Below are positions 54,738 through 64,000 of a stretch of DNA of 64,000 nt, piece after piece; position 1 is the stretch's first letter; each line of letters begins with the position of its first letter. A program made the position numbers and the translations under genes. The notes under the pieces were generated by a model that was given only the letters and a program-made list of their open reading frames with translations, was not told where the DNA came from and ran no database searches. Source of the DNA: Avena insularis (taxonomy: Eukaryota; Streptophyta; Magnoliopsida; Poales; Poaceae); assembly GCA_023614405.1 (NCBI GenBank), contig CM042697.1:158572149-158636148 (forward strand), read 5' to 3'.

Positions 54738-56657
54738 TGTAGGGGTTCGTAGCATGGAAAACAAAAAATTTCTACCGCATGAACACAAACAAGCCAAGAT
54801 CTATCTACTATATTGTAGCAACGAGTCGATTAGAGTACTCACCCTCGAAGATTCCAAAGCGGTTAACGAGAGAAGATTATCATGGGTGATGTAGTCGTAC
54901 ACTTGCCGATCTCAAGATCGCGTAGACGATCCTTCCGGCGCTGCATTTCGGCAGCACTTCCGCACACGGTCACACGTTCGGTACAGGATGAAGACCTTCC
55001 TCTCCCTTGTTCCAGCAGGCAGCGGAGGTTGTAGTTCTCCCCTTGTGATTCCGGCAGCACGACGGCGTGGTGTCGGAAGTAGAGGGAAGATCCTGCAGGG
55101 CTTCGCCTAAGCCAGAGCAGGTTATGGTGGAGAATTAGGGTTTCTGGCGATCTAGGGTTTAGAGGGCCGGAGAGGAGGAGGTGGAGTCTGTGGCAGCAAG
55201 GGCATGGTGTGCTAGCGGTGGTGGCTGTGGCAACGGCGGTGGTGGCTGGCAGCAGCAATGGCGGCTGGGCGGCGTGGCGGCTATGTGGGGAGGGGCTAGT
55301 GTTGTGTGTCTTGGAGGGCACCCCCTCCCCTCTATTTATGATAGGGAGGGCAGCTTGGGAGAGGGGAGTTTGAATCCTTTCCCAACTCCTTCTCCTACTT
55401 GGATTGTGGTGGAGGGAGAGAAGGATTCTTTCCTTCCTCCACCAGGATACATTGTCCCAGTTTGACTTTTCAAACTTGCCTTTTGACTTTCAATTTGGAG
55501 TTTAATTTCTTTCTTTCAAACGCCCAACCAAATGACCTAGAACATGATGCAATCATTCCTCTTAGTCATGACACATTCATGCACCCTTCCCCTTCCGGTC
55601 CAGTGAACCTTCTAGACCCTTCTAGATCATTCCGGTGAAAACACCGGAATCATTCCCGAACTCCGGAATTGGACTTTCCTTATATGAATCTTATTCTCCA
55701 GACCATTCTGGATCTCCTCGTGATATCCCGGATTCCATCCAAGACTCCGAACAACATTCGGTCTCCCTACTTACATTCCATATCTACTAAACAACATTGA
55801 ATCCTTAAGTGTGTCTCCCTACGGTTCGTGAATTATGCAGACATGACCGAGACTCTTCTCCGATCAATAACCAATAGAGGAATCTATAAATTCATATGGC
55901 TCCCACATATTTATACAATTACTTTGTGATCGAATGAACCACTTACATACGATACCAATTTCCCTTTGTCTCGCGATACTTTACTTATCTGAGGTTTGAT
56001 CGTCGGTTTCTCTGCATACCTAGTTCAACCTTGTTACTGATAAGTACTCTTTTCTCGTTCTTGTGATATGTGATCCCTTGTGATCTATTCACATGCTTGC
56101 AAGCCAATTGGATGACATTCCATCGAGAGGGCCCAGAGTATATCTATCTGTCATATGGATGGACGAATCCCACTCTTGATCCATGTGCCTCGACACATAC
56201 TTTCTGAACACTCAATGCCACATTTATAACCACCCAGTTACGAAGTGGTGTTTGATTTCATCAAAGCATCCTTCCGGTGATGGTGATTAGCATGATCGCA
56301 TGGTCGAAGGATTTAGGTTACTATGTATTTGCAAGCTTATAGCAAGTGACCTATTTGAATGATTTGATCTTATGCTACGCTTAACTATAGGAGTATGTTC
56401 ATCACATCATTCTTCTAATGATATGACCTAGTTGTTAATAACATCTCAATGTTCATGATCAAGAAACTATGATCATATATTAACCAACAAGCTAGTTTAA
56501 CAAGAGGATTTACTAGGGACTCTTTTATGTTTACAAATCACACAAGTATTAATGTTTCCGGTTAATACAATTATAGCATGGTCTGTAAACATTTATCATA
56601 AGCATGAAGATATGATAATAACCACTTTGTTATTGCCTCTTGGGCATATCTCCAACA
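54738..56657 (-). repeat. 3' LTR of copia C4 (1.92 kb)
   Basis: Minus-strand start TGTTGGAGATATGCCCAAG at 56657, end CTACGAACCCCTACA at 54738. It is related along its length to the C2 LTR but about 220 bases longer, mainly in the part near 55140-55330, which is rich in tggtggc/ggcggtg words. Confidence 0.88.
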
Positions 56658-56786
56658 GTCTCTCACTTGCACTAGAGCCAATAATCTAGTTTCAAATCTT
56701 TGTTTATTCAACACCTATGGCTTTTCGGTGTTGTATGTACACGATTGCTAGTGGTCAACCGATCTTCGGATCCGACACTTTTAGGT
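54738..56786 (-). mobile_element. Copia C4, 3' portion, inserted into G3 and split by G4
   Basis: Minus-strand copia: 3' LTR at 54738-56657, polypurine tract next to it, and about 130 bases of the upstream internal region up to the G4 LTR at 56787. The rest of C4 would lie beyond the window on the far side of G4. The bases left of the insertion are tgata. The internal fragment (an SDP remnant followed by LAIVYIQHRKAIG) matches the same region of C2. Confidence 0.82.
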
Positions 56787-57310
56787 TATCGTGGTATTGC
56801 CGACGAGTACGCCATGGAGGGGTCCTCACAGTGTGTGTTTAGAGACGTGGGGAAAGGCAGACGGTTGACAGGTACGAGGTAACACAGCTTACCCAGGTTC
56901 AGATCCCACGACGGTGGAGGAATCCTACTCCTGCTATTAATCACTATAATGGCAATACGCCGAGTTACAGAGATAGGTTCGCTGTGCGAGGTTGTATGAA
57001 TAGATGCCCTAAAGGCTCCCATAGGCTCGACTTATATAGTCGTCAGATCCTAGGGTTACAGGGAAAAGTCCTAGCCGGACAGGTCACAGAGTCCTACATC
57101 GTCTATTACTAGTCTTGTGTATCTTGCACTCCAAGGCTCCGGGTACGCTGGTGACTCCACCGTAGCCTTCATTTATCCGGCATGGGCCTCCCTTCTGGAT
57201 CCACCTAATCGGGCGCCGGCAGCCACGTGCCATGCTACCGACTATGGGCCACCCGGGTTAGTCGTATAAGAGACATGCTATGAGGATACCCATATAGCAT
57301 ATCCCCAACA
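56787..57310 (-). repeat. 3' LTR of G4 (524 bp)
   Basis: Minus-strand start TGTTGGGGATATGC at 57310. The end reads GGCAATACCACGATA at 56787, so the terminal CA has become TA. The end aligns with the G3 LTR end (CATTCCCACGACA). Confidence 0.82.
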
Positions 57311-57322
57311 GTAGCCCCCGAA
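57311..57322 (-). other. Polypurine tract of G4
   Basis: The minus strand reads TTCGGGGGCTAC before the LTR start. The + strand form gtagcccccgaa recurs, slightly varied, five times in the third intron of the antisense gene (59898-60270). Confidence 0.82.
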
Positions 57323-57913
57323 GAACTCCGAGATCTTGCGACGTCTTGCCTCTTCCCGTGGAATGCTCCGTCTAGATGGATGTCGGCAAATCGTCAAGCA
57401 ATATCTTGTAGTCCTCCCAAAGAACCCTGCAAAGGTTTCTCCGTCTTCTATGAGTAAGTCGGAGAAATGCTGAATCTTCCATCGTACTCTTCCGTAGTCG
57501 GATTAAATCCGTCCATGCCGAAATCTTCGATGCGACGGCTCATCTACCATGTCAGTTATGACGATGTATGCTTAGGTCAGCGACGCCTCGTAACTCACAC
57601 ATGCAGAGAACGCAATCATATCCGATTTTCCCGCGCGAGCGATACGAACCGTTGGCGGCGACGGTTGGAGATGTGGCGAAATTACCACGCACGTTCACGA
57701 ACACGTCGTCTACGCGGCAACCGTTCGATTAGCTGCACGAATCTTGACGCAGAGTAAGATAAATAGTAACCGTGGGACACTTGCCACTTTTTCACTCCAT
57801 TCTCTCGCGTCATCATCTTCTTCCTCTAGCCGCACGCCTCCTCGATCTCTCCACGGAAAACCTCGAAGACACCCTAGCCTCTCTTTGCATCAGTCGCATC
57901 CTCCCAGTCCTCC
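57323..57913 (+). promoter_or_regulatory. Candidate promoter and 5' UTR of the G4 antisense gene
   Basis: About 590 bases without protein. A TATA-like gataaatag lies at 57758-57766, about 150 bases before the ATG at 57914. The following stretch is CT-rich (ctcgcgtcatcatcttcttc), like many plant 5' UTRs. Inferred from motif and spacing. Confidence 0.38.
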
Positions 57914-60900
57914 ATGGCCAGCAGCAGCTCCTTCCCATCGATGGCGGCGTCGAGCGAAGCTACGGCAAAGCCGGCGAGCTCCGTCGCCGTGCCCCCAGAG
58001 GGCCTGGTCATCCCCGTGTCGGCGGTGATTGAAACCACCGGCGGTGACCACAATCTGGCGGCGCTAGAGCCTCTGAAAGAAGAGCCAGACTCGCACAAGG
58101 GCGACTGGCGCGGCTCGGATATCACCGGCCGCGACATCCAAGAGATGACACCTTCTCCCCAAGCCGGAGAAAAGATGTACCTCAAGGCTCAGCTGGTACG
58201 CGGCGTTTCCCTGCCCATCTCCCACTTCTTTTTGTCCGTCTTGAACCACTTCAAGGTTCAACCCCATAACCTCTCCCCCAATAGTATCTTAGTGCTTAGC
58301 AACTTCGCGGCACTTTGTGAGGGTTACCTAGGGATTAAGCCTAGGTTAGACTTGTTCGTGTACTTCTTCACCATCAAACGTGAAGCCGGACATAGTAGGG
58401 AGGAGCTTAGGAACTGCGGCACCATAAGCTTCAAGATCCGACCTGGCCGGCGGTTCCCTGACATCGTCGGCCACGAGTCATGCAAAAACTGGCAGCGGAC
58501 GTACTTCTACGTCCTCGACATTCCTTTGGCGGGCCGAGAAGTGACGTACCCGGACTTCGTGGATGGAGCCGCCGCTTAAGTTTCCACATGGAGATCACAT
58601 GCCTCCCTTCCCTCCGACCTCGACGCTTCTCGCGCAATAAGGCGGATCGAGTGGTTCGTGGAGACGGGTTTGACCGGCTTGGACCTAGCCAAGTGCTGGT
58701 TCATCAGGCGAATCCAACCTCTGCAGCACCGCGCGAAGTTCATGCACGAGTACACCGGTGATCGAAGGGATACCCTCCGGATCTCCGTGGATAACTTCTC
58801 GAGCGAATCCGTCAAGCTCCGTCTGAAGGACATCGTCAAGGTGAAGGATAAGAAGCGCGGCTTCACCATCACCTGCAACATGTACGTAGACGGCAAGTGC
58901 CCAAAGGTAGGTATTTATTTTCCGTGTATGACATTGCTCCAGTTTCTCCGTCTTGCCAGTGCCATCTTATCTAACACGGTGACTTCTCACTTAACAGCTT
59001 AGCGATCTAGATGAGGACAACCAGGCTACCCAAATCTACGATCCAAAGATGAAGGAAGTCACGGTCGTGTCCGACGACGATGTCCCGTTGTCGTGAAAGC
59101 GAAAGAGCTCCACCTCTGACGCTGTTGACGGAGGCAAGAAGAAGAAGACGGAGGGTGGAGCCTCGAAAAAGAGTACTGCCGCCCTGGAGGCGGAAAAGAG
59201 AAATGCCACCGGGATTTTTGCCAAAGCGCCCCCCCTAGTGTAAGCCTCTCATTCTCCGACATTGTCTTATTTATATGTCTTATTCCTGTACTTATGCATT
59301 TTGCACGTTTCAGGAAGAAAGCCACAACCAGCCTCAAGAAGTCCTCCAAGACTCTTGGGGCTTATAGAAATATCAAAGATATGCTGCATCGCGACTCCTC
59401 CCCCGCCATCGCCCCTGCTAATCCTGCCGTCAAACCCTCCTCTGCTCCGACAAGCTCTCAAGTCCAGGAGGCACTAGGCCCTTCCGCCATGGAAGTGGAT
59501 TCTGGCGCCTCTACCGAACTCACTGTTGTCGGCGAGCAGGCGACGCAGGAGAGCGCTGCTCTTCAAATGGCTGAAGCTCCGGCTAAGGATGCCATCGGTA
59601 GCGGCAAGGCGTGGTGGGAGCTGGTACCTCTGCTGAAGGCGGCGCCCCTACTCCCCAGAAACCTTCGAGTTCCCGAAGATAGTTTACCCGGCGCTCCTGC
59701 CGAGTAACACAACTATGGTTCCTGGAGGAGTGCCATCATCTCCGACGTGCAGTCTCGAGGAGCTACTCCGACAAGCGGATATCTTGCGAGGAAATAGCAT
59801 TTCCTTTGGCAAGCTGCTAGCCGAGAGCGCTACAAACCTCAAGATCATTACACTTGTAAGTTTTACTTTACCTTTTGCATTTCGTATGAGTATCCCACTG
59901 TAGCCCCCGAGGATGTAGACGGAAAACCATAGGTTTTGCATATATATGCTCTAAGAGTGACTAAGTTAGAAAGAACTCTCACTGTAGCCCCCAAGCATTT
60001 AGATAGAAGAAATTATTCCGACTAGATGCTTTAAGAGTAGCATACACAGTGTTCATAATTTTCAATGATGTAACCCCCAAGCCCCTAGTTGTAACTGAAT
60101 TAGTTCTGACTAGATGCTTAAAGAAAAGCTAAGCATTTTCCGAGCTTAAAACTTTATACTGTAGCCCCCAAGCTTCTAATCGATAACTGAAGTAGCTTCG
60201 ACTAGATGCTTTAAAGAAAAGCTAAGCATTTTGCTAAGTTCAAAAACTTTTGCTGTAGCCCCCGAGCGCCTAGGTGGAAAGTTTCCGACTAGGTGCTCCA
60301 AGCAGACTAAAAAACAGTTTAAGATTTTTCCTTTGTTTCACAGAACGAGAATGCTCGGCGGGGCATGGCCAACGACAAGTACTAGAAGATGCACGCAGAT
60401 CTTGAAGCCAAAAAGGGTAAAACTGCCATCTTGAAGGAACAGATCATCAAAAACAAGAGTCTGTTTTCTTTTTGCGCATTTCCGTCTTACTTTTGTGCCT
60501 TCCTTCTCCGAGTACTCACTGTGTACTTTGTTTTCTCTGACTTATAGAGCATGTTGCCAAGGCCAAGGATATTGTCGAGCAGTCCAAGCACATCCAGCAG
60601 CTGGACAGCGAGAACAAAATCCTTAAGAAGGAGAGGGAAGAGATGCTGAAGATGCACGAGGATTGCATGAAAGCCCTGCAGGATTCCGCCTCCGCGGAGA
60701 TCAATCGCTTGAAGGAGGAGCTTGCGATCCTAAAGGATCAGAAGCAAGCTGCTGATGAGCAAAACCTTCGCCATAGCGAGGCGTTTAAGGTCCTCCAACA
60801 AGAGAAGGAATCCTTGGCGGACACCGTCTGGCAGGCTAAGGCCAGCATCTTCAGTAAGTGTCCTCCGCCTTGTATTTCTGTAGTCTGGATACTTAGAGTT

Positions 60901-61453
60901 TATTGAACTCATGCGATCCTTGTCGGAATTTTCAGCGCCTATGGGTTTAACCTGCTCGCCTCCTTCGGACAAGGAATGCATGGTTCTTGCCGGCAAATTC
61001 ATCAATACCGCCATCGCCCAAGCCAAGGAGATTGCCAAGCCCCTCCAGATTTATATCAAGGCTTCGGACTCCGTGGTGAAGTACTCGGAGATTCTGCGCC
61101 GAGCCCCCGAGCGTGTCGCGAGCTGGAAAGCTTCATGCGCACAGGTTGGCGCAAGGATGGCGCTGTCTATGGTGAAGGCACACTATGAAGATGCCGACAT
61201 CGACACGGTGACCTCTGGTATCCCCGACGTGGATGATGACGGCAAGGAGATCGATCATGAAGCCATCATGTCATCACTCGTGGGTTATGACACCAGGGTT
61301 GCCGAGTTGGTGGACGTTGACGTCTTCGTGCCTAGGAACTTCATCGACAACGTCAACCAAGATTCCTCCGAGTCTCATCACAGCGCTGACATCGAGGGTG
61401 ATTCTCCGGCTGGTGATGATGCGGCCTCCAAGTCTCCTGCGCCCAAAGAATGA
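57914..61453 (+). pseudogene. Antisense gene of G4: six exons, conserved N-terminal domain plus coiled coil
   Basis: Exons 57914-58906, 58998-59239, 59314-59855, 60344-60458, 60548-60853 and 60936-61453; introns are GT-AG with phases 0,2,0,1,1. The start MASSSSFPSMAASS follows a good initiation context. Exon 1 carries a globular domain (PISHFFLSVLNHFKVQPHNL, CEGYLGIKPRLDLFVYFFTI, TYFYVLDIPLAGREV, LAKCWFIRRIQPLQHR) of the grass gypsy-type transposon family. Exons 2-3 are Lys/Ser-rich and disordered; exons 4-5 form a coiled coil (EINRLKEELAILKDQKQAAD); exon 6 has a helical conserved part (GKFINTAIAQAKEIAKPLQ) and an acidic tail. Decay is light: TAA at 58577, TGA at 59094, TAG at 60383 and a frameshift near 59705. 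Function is unknown. Confidence 0.76.
59856..60343 (+). repeat. Third intron of the G4 antisense gene, a tandem array of PPT-like units
   Basis: The intron runs from CTT|GTAAGT (59856) to TTTCACAG (60343). Five units begin ctgtagcccccgag or a variant at 59898, 59982, 60069, 60159 and 60253, spaced 84-94 bases. Later parts share gactagatgctttaaagaaa and aagctaagcatttt. The exons on either side join in phase 0. Confidence 0.82.
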
Positions 61454-61967
61454 AAAACACTTTGTAATTTTTGTTTCACCTTTGGTGTGTGCACGGGAAA
61501 AACTTGTTGATGTAATCTTAAGGCGGAAAACAATGATTGTTAAGTCCTGCGACTTAAGAACTAATTCCTAGTATGTATATATTTTTTAAGCAAGTGCTGG
61601 CTTATCCATTACTCTGGTTCTTATGCTTGAATTTTCGTGATTCGGAAGACTCGTTGTCGGAACCATGCGCTTAGGTGATGATGCCCAATGGCACCGTCAA
61701 TAACCTGAGCACAAAATCGCTGACAATAAGTGCCAAAACTCACTACTCCAGAATCCACATAAAAACGACAAAGAATGTGTAGACCAGAAAACTTAAGCTA
61801 ACGCCCGTAGGCGGAATTTTCACAAGTGCAATCGCAAGACTTGTGCATAAAGGTTTTATATGATCTAAAACTAAACACTAAAGGAGGTAAAAGACTCAGA
61901 AATATGAGTGAACCAAAGAGCTTTATTTCATTGATCATATAAGAGGTACACAATTAGATAAAAAATG
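61454..61967. other. Convergent 3' region between the antisense gene and integrase of G4
   Basis: Non-coding, AT-rich (gaaaaacactttgtaatttttg right after the stop, which could help 3' end formation). No tandem repeat comparable with the 178-bp array of G3 is seen. Confidence 0.5.
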
Positions 61968-62950
61968 CTAAGTGTAGAAGGGACGTAGCTGTGCTATGTT
62001 CCATGACCGATCAAGCTCCGGGTAGTCATCATCCGGGTCACGTCTCTTACGCTTATGATCCTCGTTAGGTCTATCCTTGAGTTCACGATTGTCGACAAGG
62101 TAGTAAGACCCATTGAGCAGCGCCTTGCTTATGATGAACGGTCCTTCCCATGGCGGGGATAATTTGTATGACTTCTTCTGCTTAAGTCGGAGTACTAAAT
62201 CCCCCTCTTTAAACGAGCGATGCCGAACGCGGCGACTATGGTAGCTTCTGCTGGTAGATGGCGGATCTTTGGCATGCCAAAACGCGCTCCTCCTCGAGAA
62301 GGTCCACATCTAGGCGTCTGGATTCTTCGGCGTCATCTTCGTCGTGGGCGGCAACTCTTGGTGCATCGTGGAGGATGTCGGAAGATAGGATGGCTTCTGT
62401 TCCATATACCATGAAGTAAGGGGTGTAGCCGGTGGATCTGTTGGGTGTGGTTCGTAAGCTCCATAGCACAGACGACAATTCTTCCGCCCAGGCTCCAGCT
62501 GCTCTATGTAGCGGTGCCTCAAGACGTGGCTTGATTCCCTGCAGAATTAATCCATTGGCTCGCTCAAACTGACCATTGGATTGTGGGTGTGCCACAGATG
62601 CAAGGTCAAGTCGGATGCCTTTGTCCCAGCAATAGGCCTCCACTTCTCTGAGTGACAAGTTGCTTCCGTTGTCGGTGATGATGCTATGTGAGAGACCAAA
62701 TCTCACCACTAGATCCCGGACAAACCTGAGGGAAGTTGCCCCATCAAGCTTTCTAATGGGCTTAGCTTCTATCCATTTGGTGAATTTGTCAACTGCTACA
62801 AGCAGATGCGTAAATCCACATGGTGCCGTCTGTAACGGCCCCACCATGTCTATCCCCCAGACTGCGAACGACCAAGTTATTGGTATTGTTCACAATTCTT
62901 CAGCAGGAACATGTGGTTGTCGGGCATAATACTGGCATCCTGTGCATGTC
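61968..62950 (-). pseudogene. Integrase of G4
   Basis: Two main frames. The core (62847-62236) has the first Asp just upstream in WGIDMVGPL, then THLLVAVDKFTKWIEAKP, the second Asp in SIITDNGSNL and the Glu in NGQFERANGLIL, all intact. YTPYFMVYGTEAILSSDIL follows. A frameshift near 62270 leads to the C-terminal part HRSFKEGDLVLRLKQKKSYK, PPWEGPFIISKALLNGSYYL and NIAQLRPFYT. No chromodomain, as expected for Tat. The N-terminal zinc region is split by a frameshift near 62960. A few indels are all that separate it from an open enzyme. Confidence 0.87.
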
Positions 62951-63880
62951 TCAACCAGTTTGTCGGTCCGCCTTCATGATCAAAGAGAATCCTTGCCGGA
63001 AGGCTTTCGCGACCAATGATCGGGGAGTGGCGTGATGCCCGCAATCTCCGAGATGGATCTCGCGCAGGATTTCCATACCTTCTAGCTGGGAAACGCACTT
63101 TAAGTATACACCAGTAGTGCTCCTTTTATAGAGTTGCCCATTGATTATGGTATAACCCTTTGCTCGTCGTACTATTTGTCGTCTTTCGACCTTGTCGTCG
63201 GGAAAAGTTCCGTGTTCGAGATACTCCATGAACGGTTTTGTCCAAGACGGAGGGATCTTTGTCACCATGTTGACGAAAGAGTCAGCTCTATCCGGGTTGT
63301 CGATGTCGGCGCCCTTCACGGATGGTGTGCGTAGATGCTCTAGGAAAACTCCTGGCGGAATTTGCTTGCGCCATGATCCAAGCTTAGACAGTAGATCAGC
63401 CGCCTCGTTTTGCTCCCTAGGCACATACTTGACTTCGTAGCCCAAGAAGCTCTTGGCTATCTCGTCCACTTCGTCGCGATATGCCGCCATCATAGGGTTC
63501 CGCGCGTTCCAGGTGCCAGCCACCTGCTGGGCAACCAAGTCGGAATCTCCACAGCAAACTAGGCGCTTGATGCCAATATCCTTGGCTACACGTAGTCCGT
63601 GAATGAGTGCTTCATACTCCGCCATGTTGTTTGTATCCTCGAAGTGGATCTGCAGAACGTAGTGCAACTTGTCTCCTTTTGGTGACTGTAGCAATACACC
63701 AGCCCCCGAGCCGTTGAGCAACTTTGATCCGTCAAAGTGCATCACCCAGTACTCTGGTTCTGGCAGCAGAGTAGCATCTGGCATCTCCGTCCAATCTGCA
63801 ATAAAATCTGCCAAAGCTTGTGACTTGATAGCGTCGCGTCTCTTGTAGGTGATCTCGAAAGCGGCAAGTTCAATGCCCAC
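62951..63880 (-). CDS. Second (archaeal-type) RNase H and linker to integrase of G4
   Basis: An open 309-residue segment of the polyprotein, partial at both ends. It starts in the end of the classical RNase H region (AFEITYKRRDAIKSQALADF) and continues with the archaeal-type RNase H: Asp in VMHFDGSKL, Glu in MAEYEALIHGLRVAKDIGI, Asp in CCGDSDLVAQQVAGT and the late acidic motif NEAADLLSKLGS. All expected acidic positions are present. The linker leads to the integrase zinc region LGDCGHHATPRSLVAKAF, where the frame shifts. The first ATG used here is internal; the true start is the gag-pol start outside the window. Confidence 0.85.
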   Translation of the reverse strand: MGIELAAFEITYKRRDAIKSQALADFIADWTEMPDATLLPEPEYWVMHFDGSKLLNGSGAGVLLQSPKGDKLHYVLQIHFEDTNNMAEYEALIHGLRVAKDIGIKRLVCCGDSDLVAQQVAGTWNARNPMMAAYRDEVDEIAKSFLGYEVKYVPREQNEAADLLSKLGSWRKQIPPGVFLEHLRTPSVKGADIDNPDRADSFVNMVTKIPPSWTKPFMEYLEHGTFPDDKVERRQIVRRAKGYTIINGQLYKRSTTGVYLKCVSQLEGMEILREIHLGDCGHHATPRSLVAKAFRQGFSLIMKADRQTG

Positions 63881-64000
63881 TTCGCGACCCTTCCTGTGGC
63901 GTCGCTGTTATTGATAATGTCGGACAGTGGAGTCTTGCTCACTACTGTGATTGGGTGCTCCTGAAAGTAATGCCTCAGCTTCCGAGAAGCGAGGAATACT
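63881..64000 (-). pseudogene. End of the classical RNase H of G4, cut by the window edge
   Basis: The minus strand reads SRKLRHYFQEHPITVV and SKTPLSDIINNSDATGRVAKW, the usual end of the classical Tat RNase H, with a frame change at AKW just before the next segment. RT and gag lie outside the window. Confidence 0.8.

Larger units (their letters stand above)
56787..64000 (-). mobile_element. Tat-lineage element G4, 3' half, with antisense six-exon gene
   Basis: Minus-strand element running off the right edge. Present are the end of the classical RNase H, second RNase H, integrase (to 61968), a + strand six-exon gene (57914-61453), polypurine tract and 3' LTR (57310-56787). Layout is the same as G3. 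It is the best preserved of the three Tat elements: the second RNase H and integrase keep their catalytic residues, although frameshifts separate them. Left flank taggt would be its target duplication. Confidence 0.88.

Noticed and set aside
54738..56657. C4 LTR considered as a solo LTR
   Set aside because: A polypurine tract and copia internal sequence follow directly at 56658-56786, so it is the 3' LTR of a longer element.
1..64000. Host genes, tRNA genes, CRISPR arrays, bacterial-type operons
   Set aside because: No frame outside transposable elements resembles a cellular protein; tRNA-like matches are only primer binding sites; tandem repeats lack the spacer structure of CRISPR.

Overview
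The window is an intergenic transposable-element nest from a large-genome grass. I found no host gene, rRNA, tRNA or CRISPR array. The evidence for a grass, probably Pooideae, is the set of families present: grass-type Tat-lineage Ty3/gypsy elements that carry an antisense gene, a Reina-like and a Tekay-like chromovirus, and Ty1/copia elements whose LTRs begin TGTTGG..ATATGCCC. The species cannot be fixed from sequence alone. Almost every coding region is broken by stops and frameshifts, so most genes are entered as pseudogenes.

Layout. (1) 1-16934: a tandem Tekay-like chromovirus array on the minus strand. It holds the leader of one copy (1-1169), a shared LTR (1170-5912), a full internal domain (5913-12219) and another LTR (12220-16934). 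(2) 16935-17689: unclassified. (3) 17690-20364: 3' end of a copia element, C1 (+), with its 3' LTR. (4) 20384-21410 and 36888-39350: the two halves of a Tat element, G2 (+), split by a second Tat element, G5 (-, 21411-36887). G5 holds a Reina-like chromovirus (22446-27787, perfect CACTT target-site duplication) and, in its right LTR, a collapsed copia, C2 (33887-36242). (5) 39351-40751: unclassified. (6) 40752-42558: a 5'-truncated LINE (-). (7) 42559-54737: Tat element G3 (-), with a copia solo LTR, C3 (42948-44320), inside its 3' LTR. (8) 54738-56786: copia C4 (-), inserted at the G3 gag start codon. (9) 56787-64000: Tat element G4 (-), inserted into C4 and running off the window.

The most interesting structure is the gene carried antisense to gag-pol by all three minus-strand Tat elements. 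In G3 and G4 I can reconstruct six exons joined by canonical GT-AG introns in consistent reading frame. Intron phases are 0,2,0,0,1 in G3 and 0,2,0,1,1 in G4. In both elements it is the third intron that holds a tandem array, with units starting on a motif that resembles the element's own polypurine tract. G5 has a simpler version with at least one phase-2 intron, and keeps gag but no pol. The second unusual structure is a long extra reading frame between the PBS and gag in the Tekay-like array, present in both leader copies.

Nesting gives partial relative ages: C3 and C4 are younger than G3, and G4 is younger than C4. Reina and C2 are younger than G5, and G5 is younger than G2.
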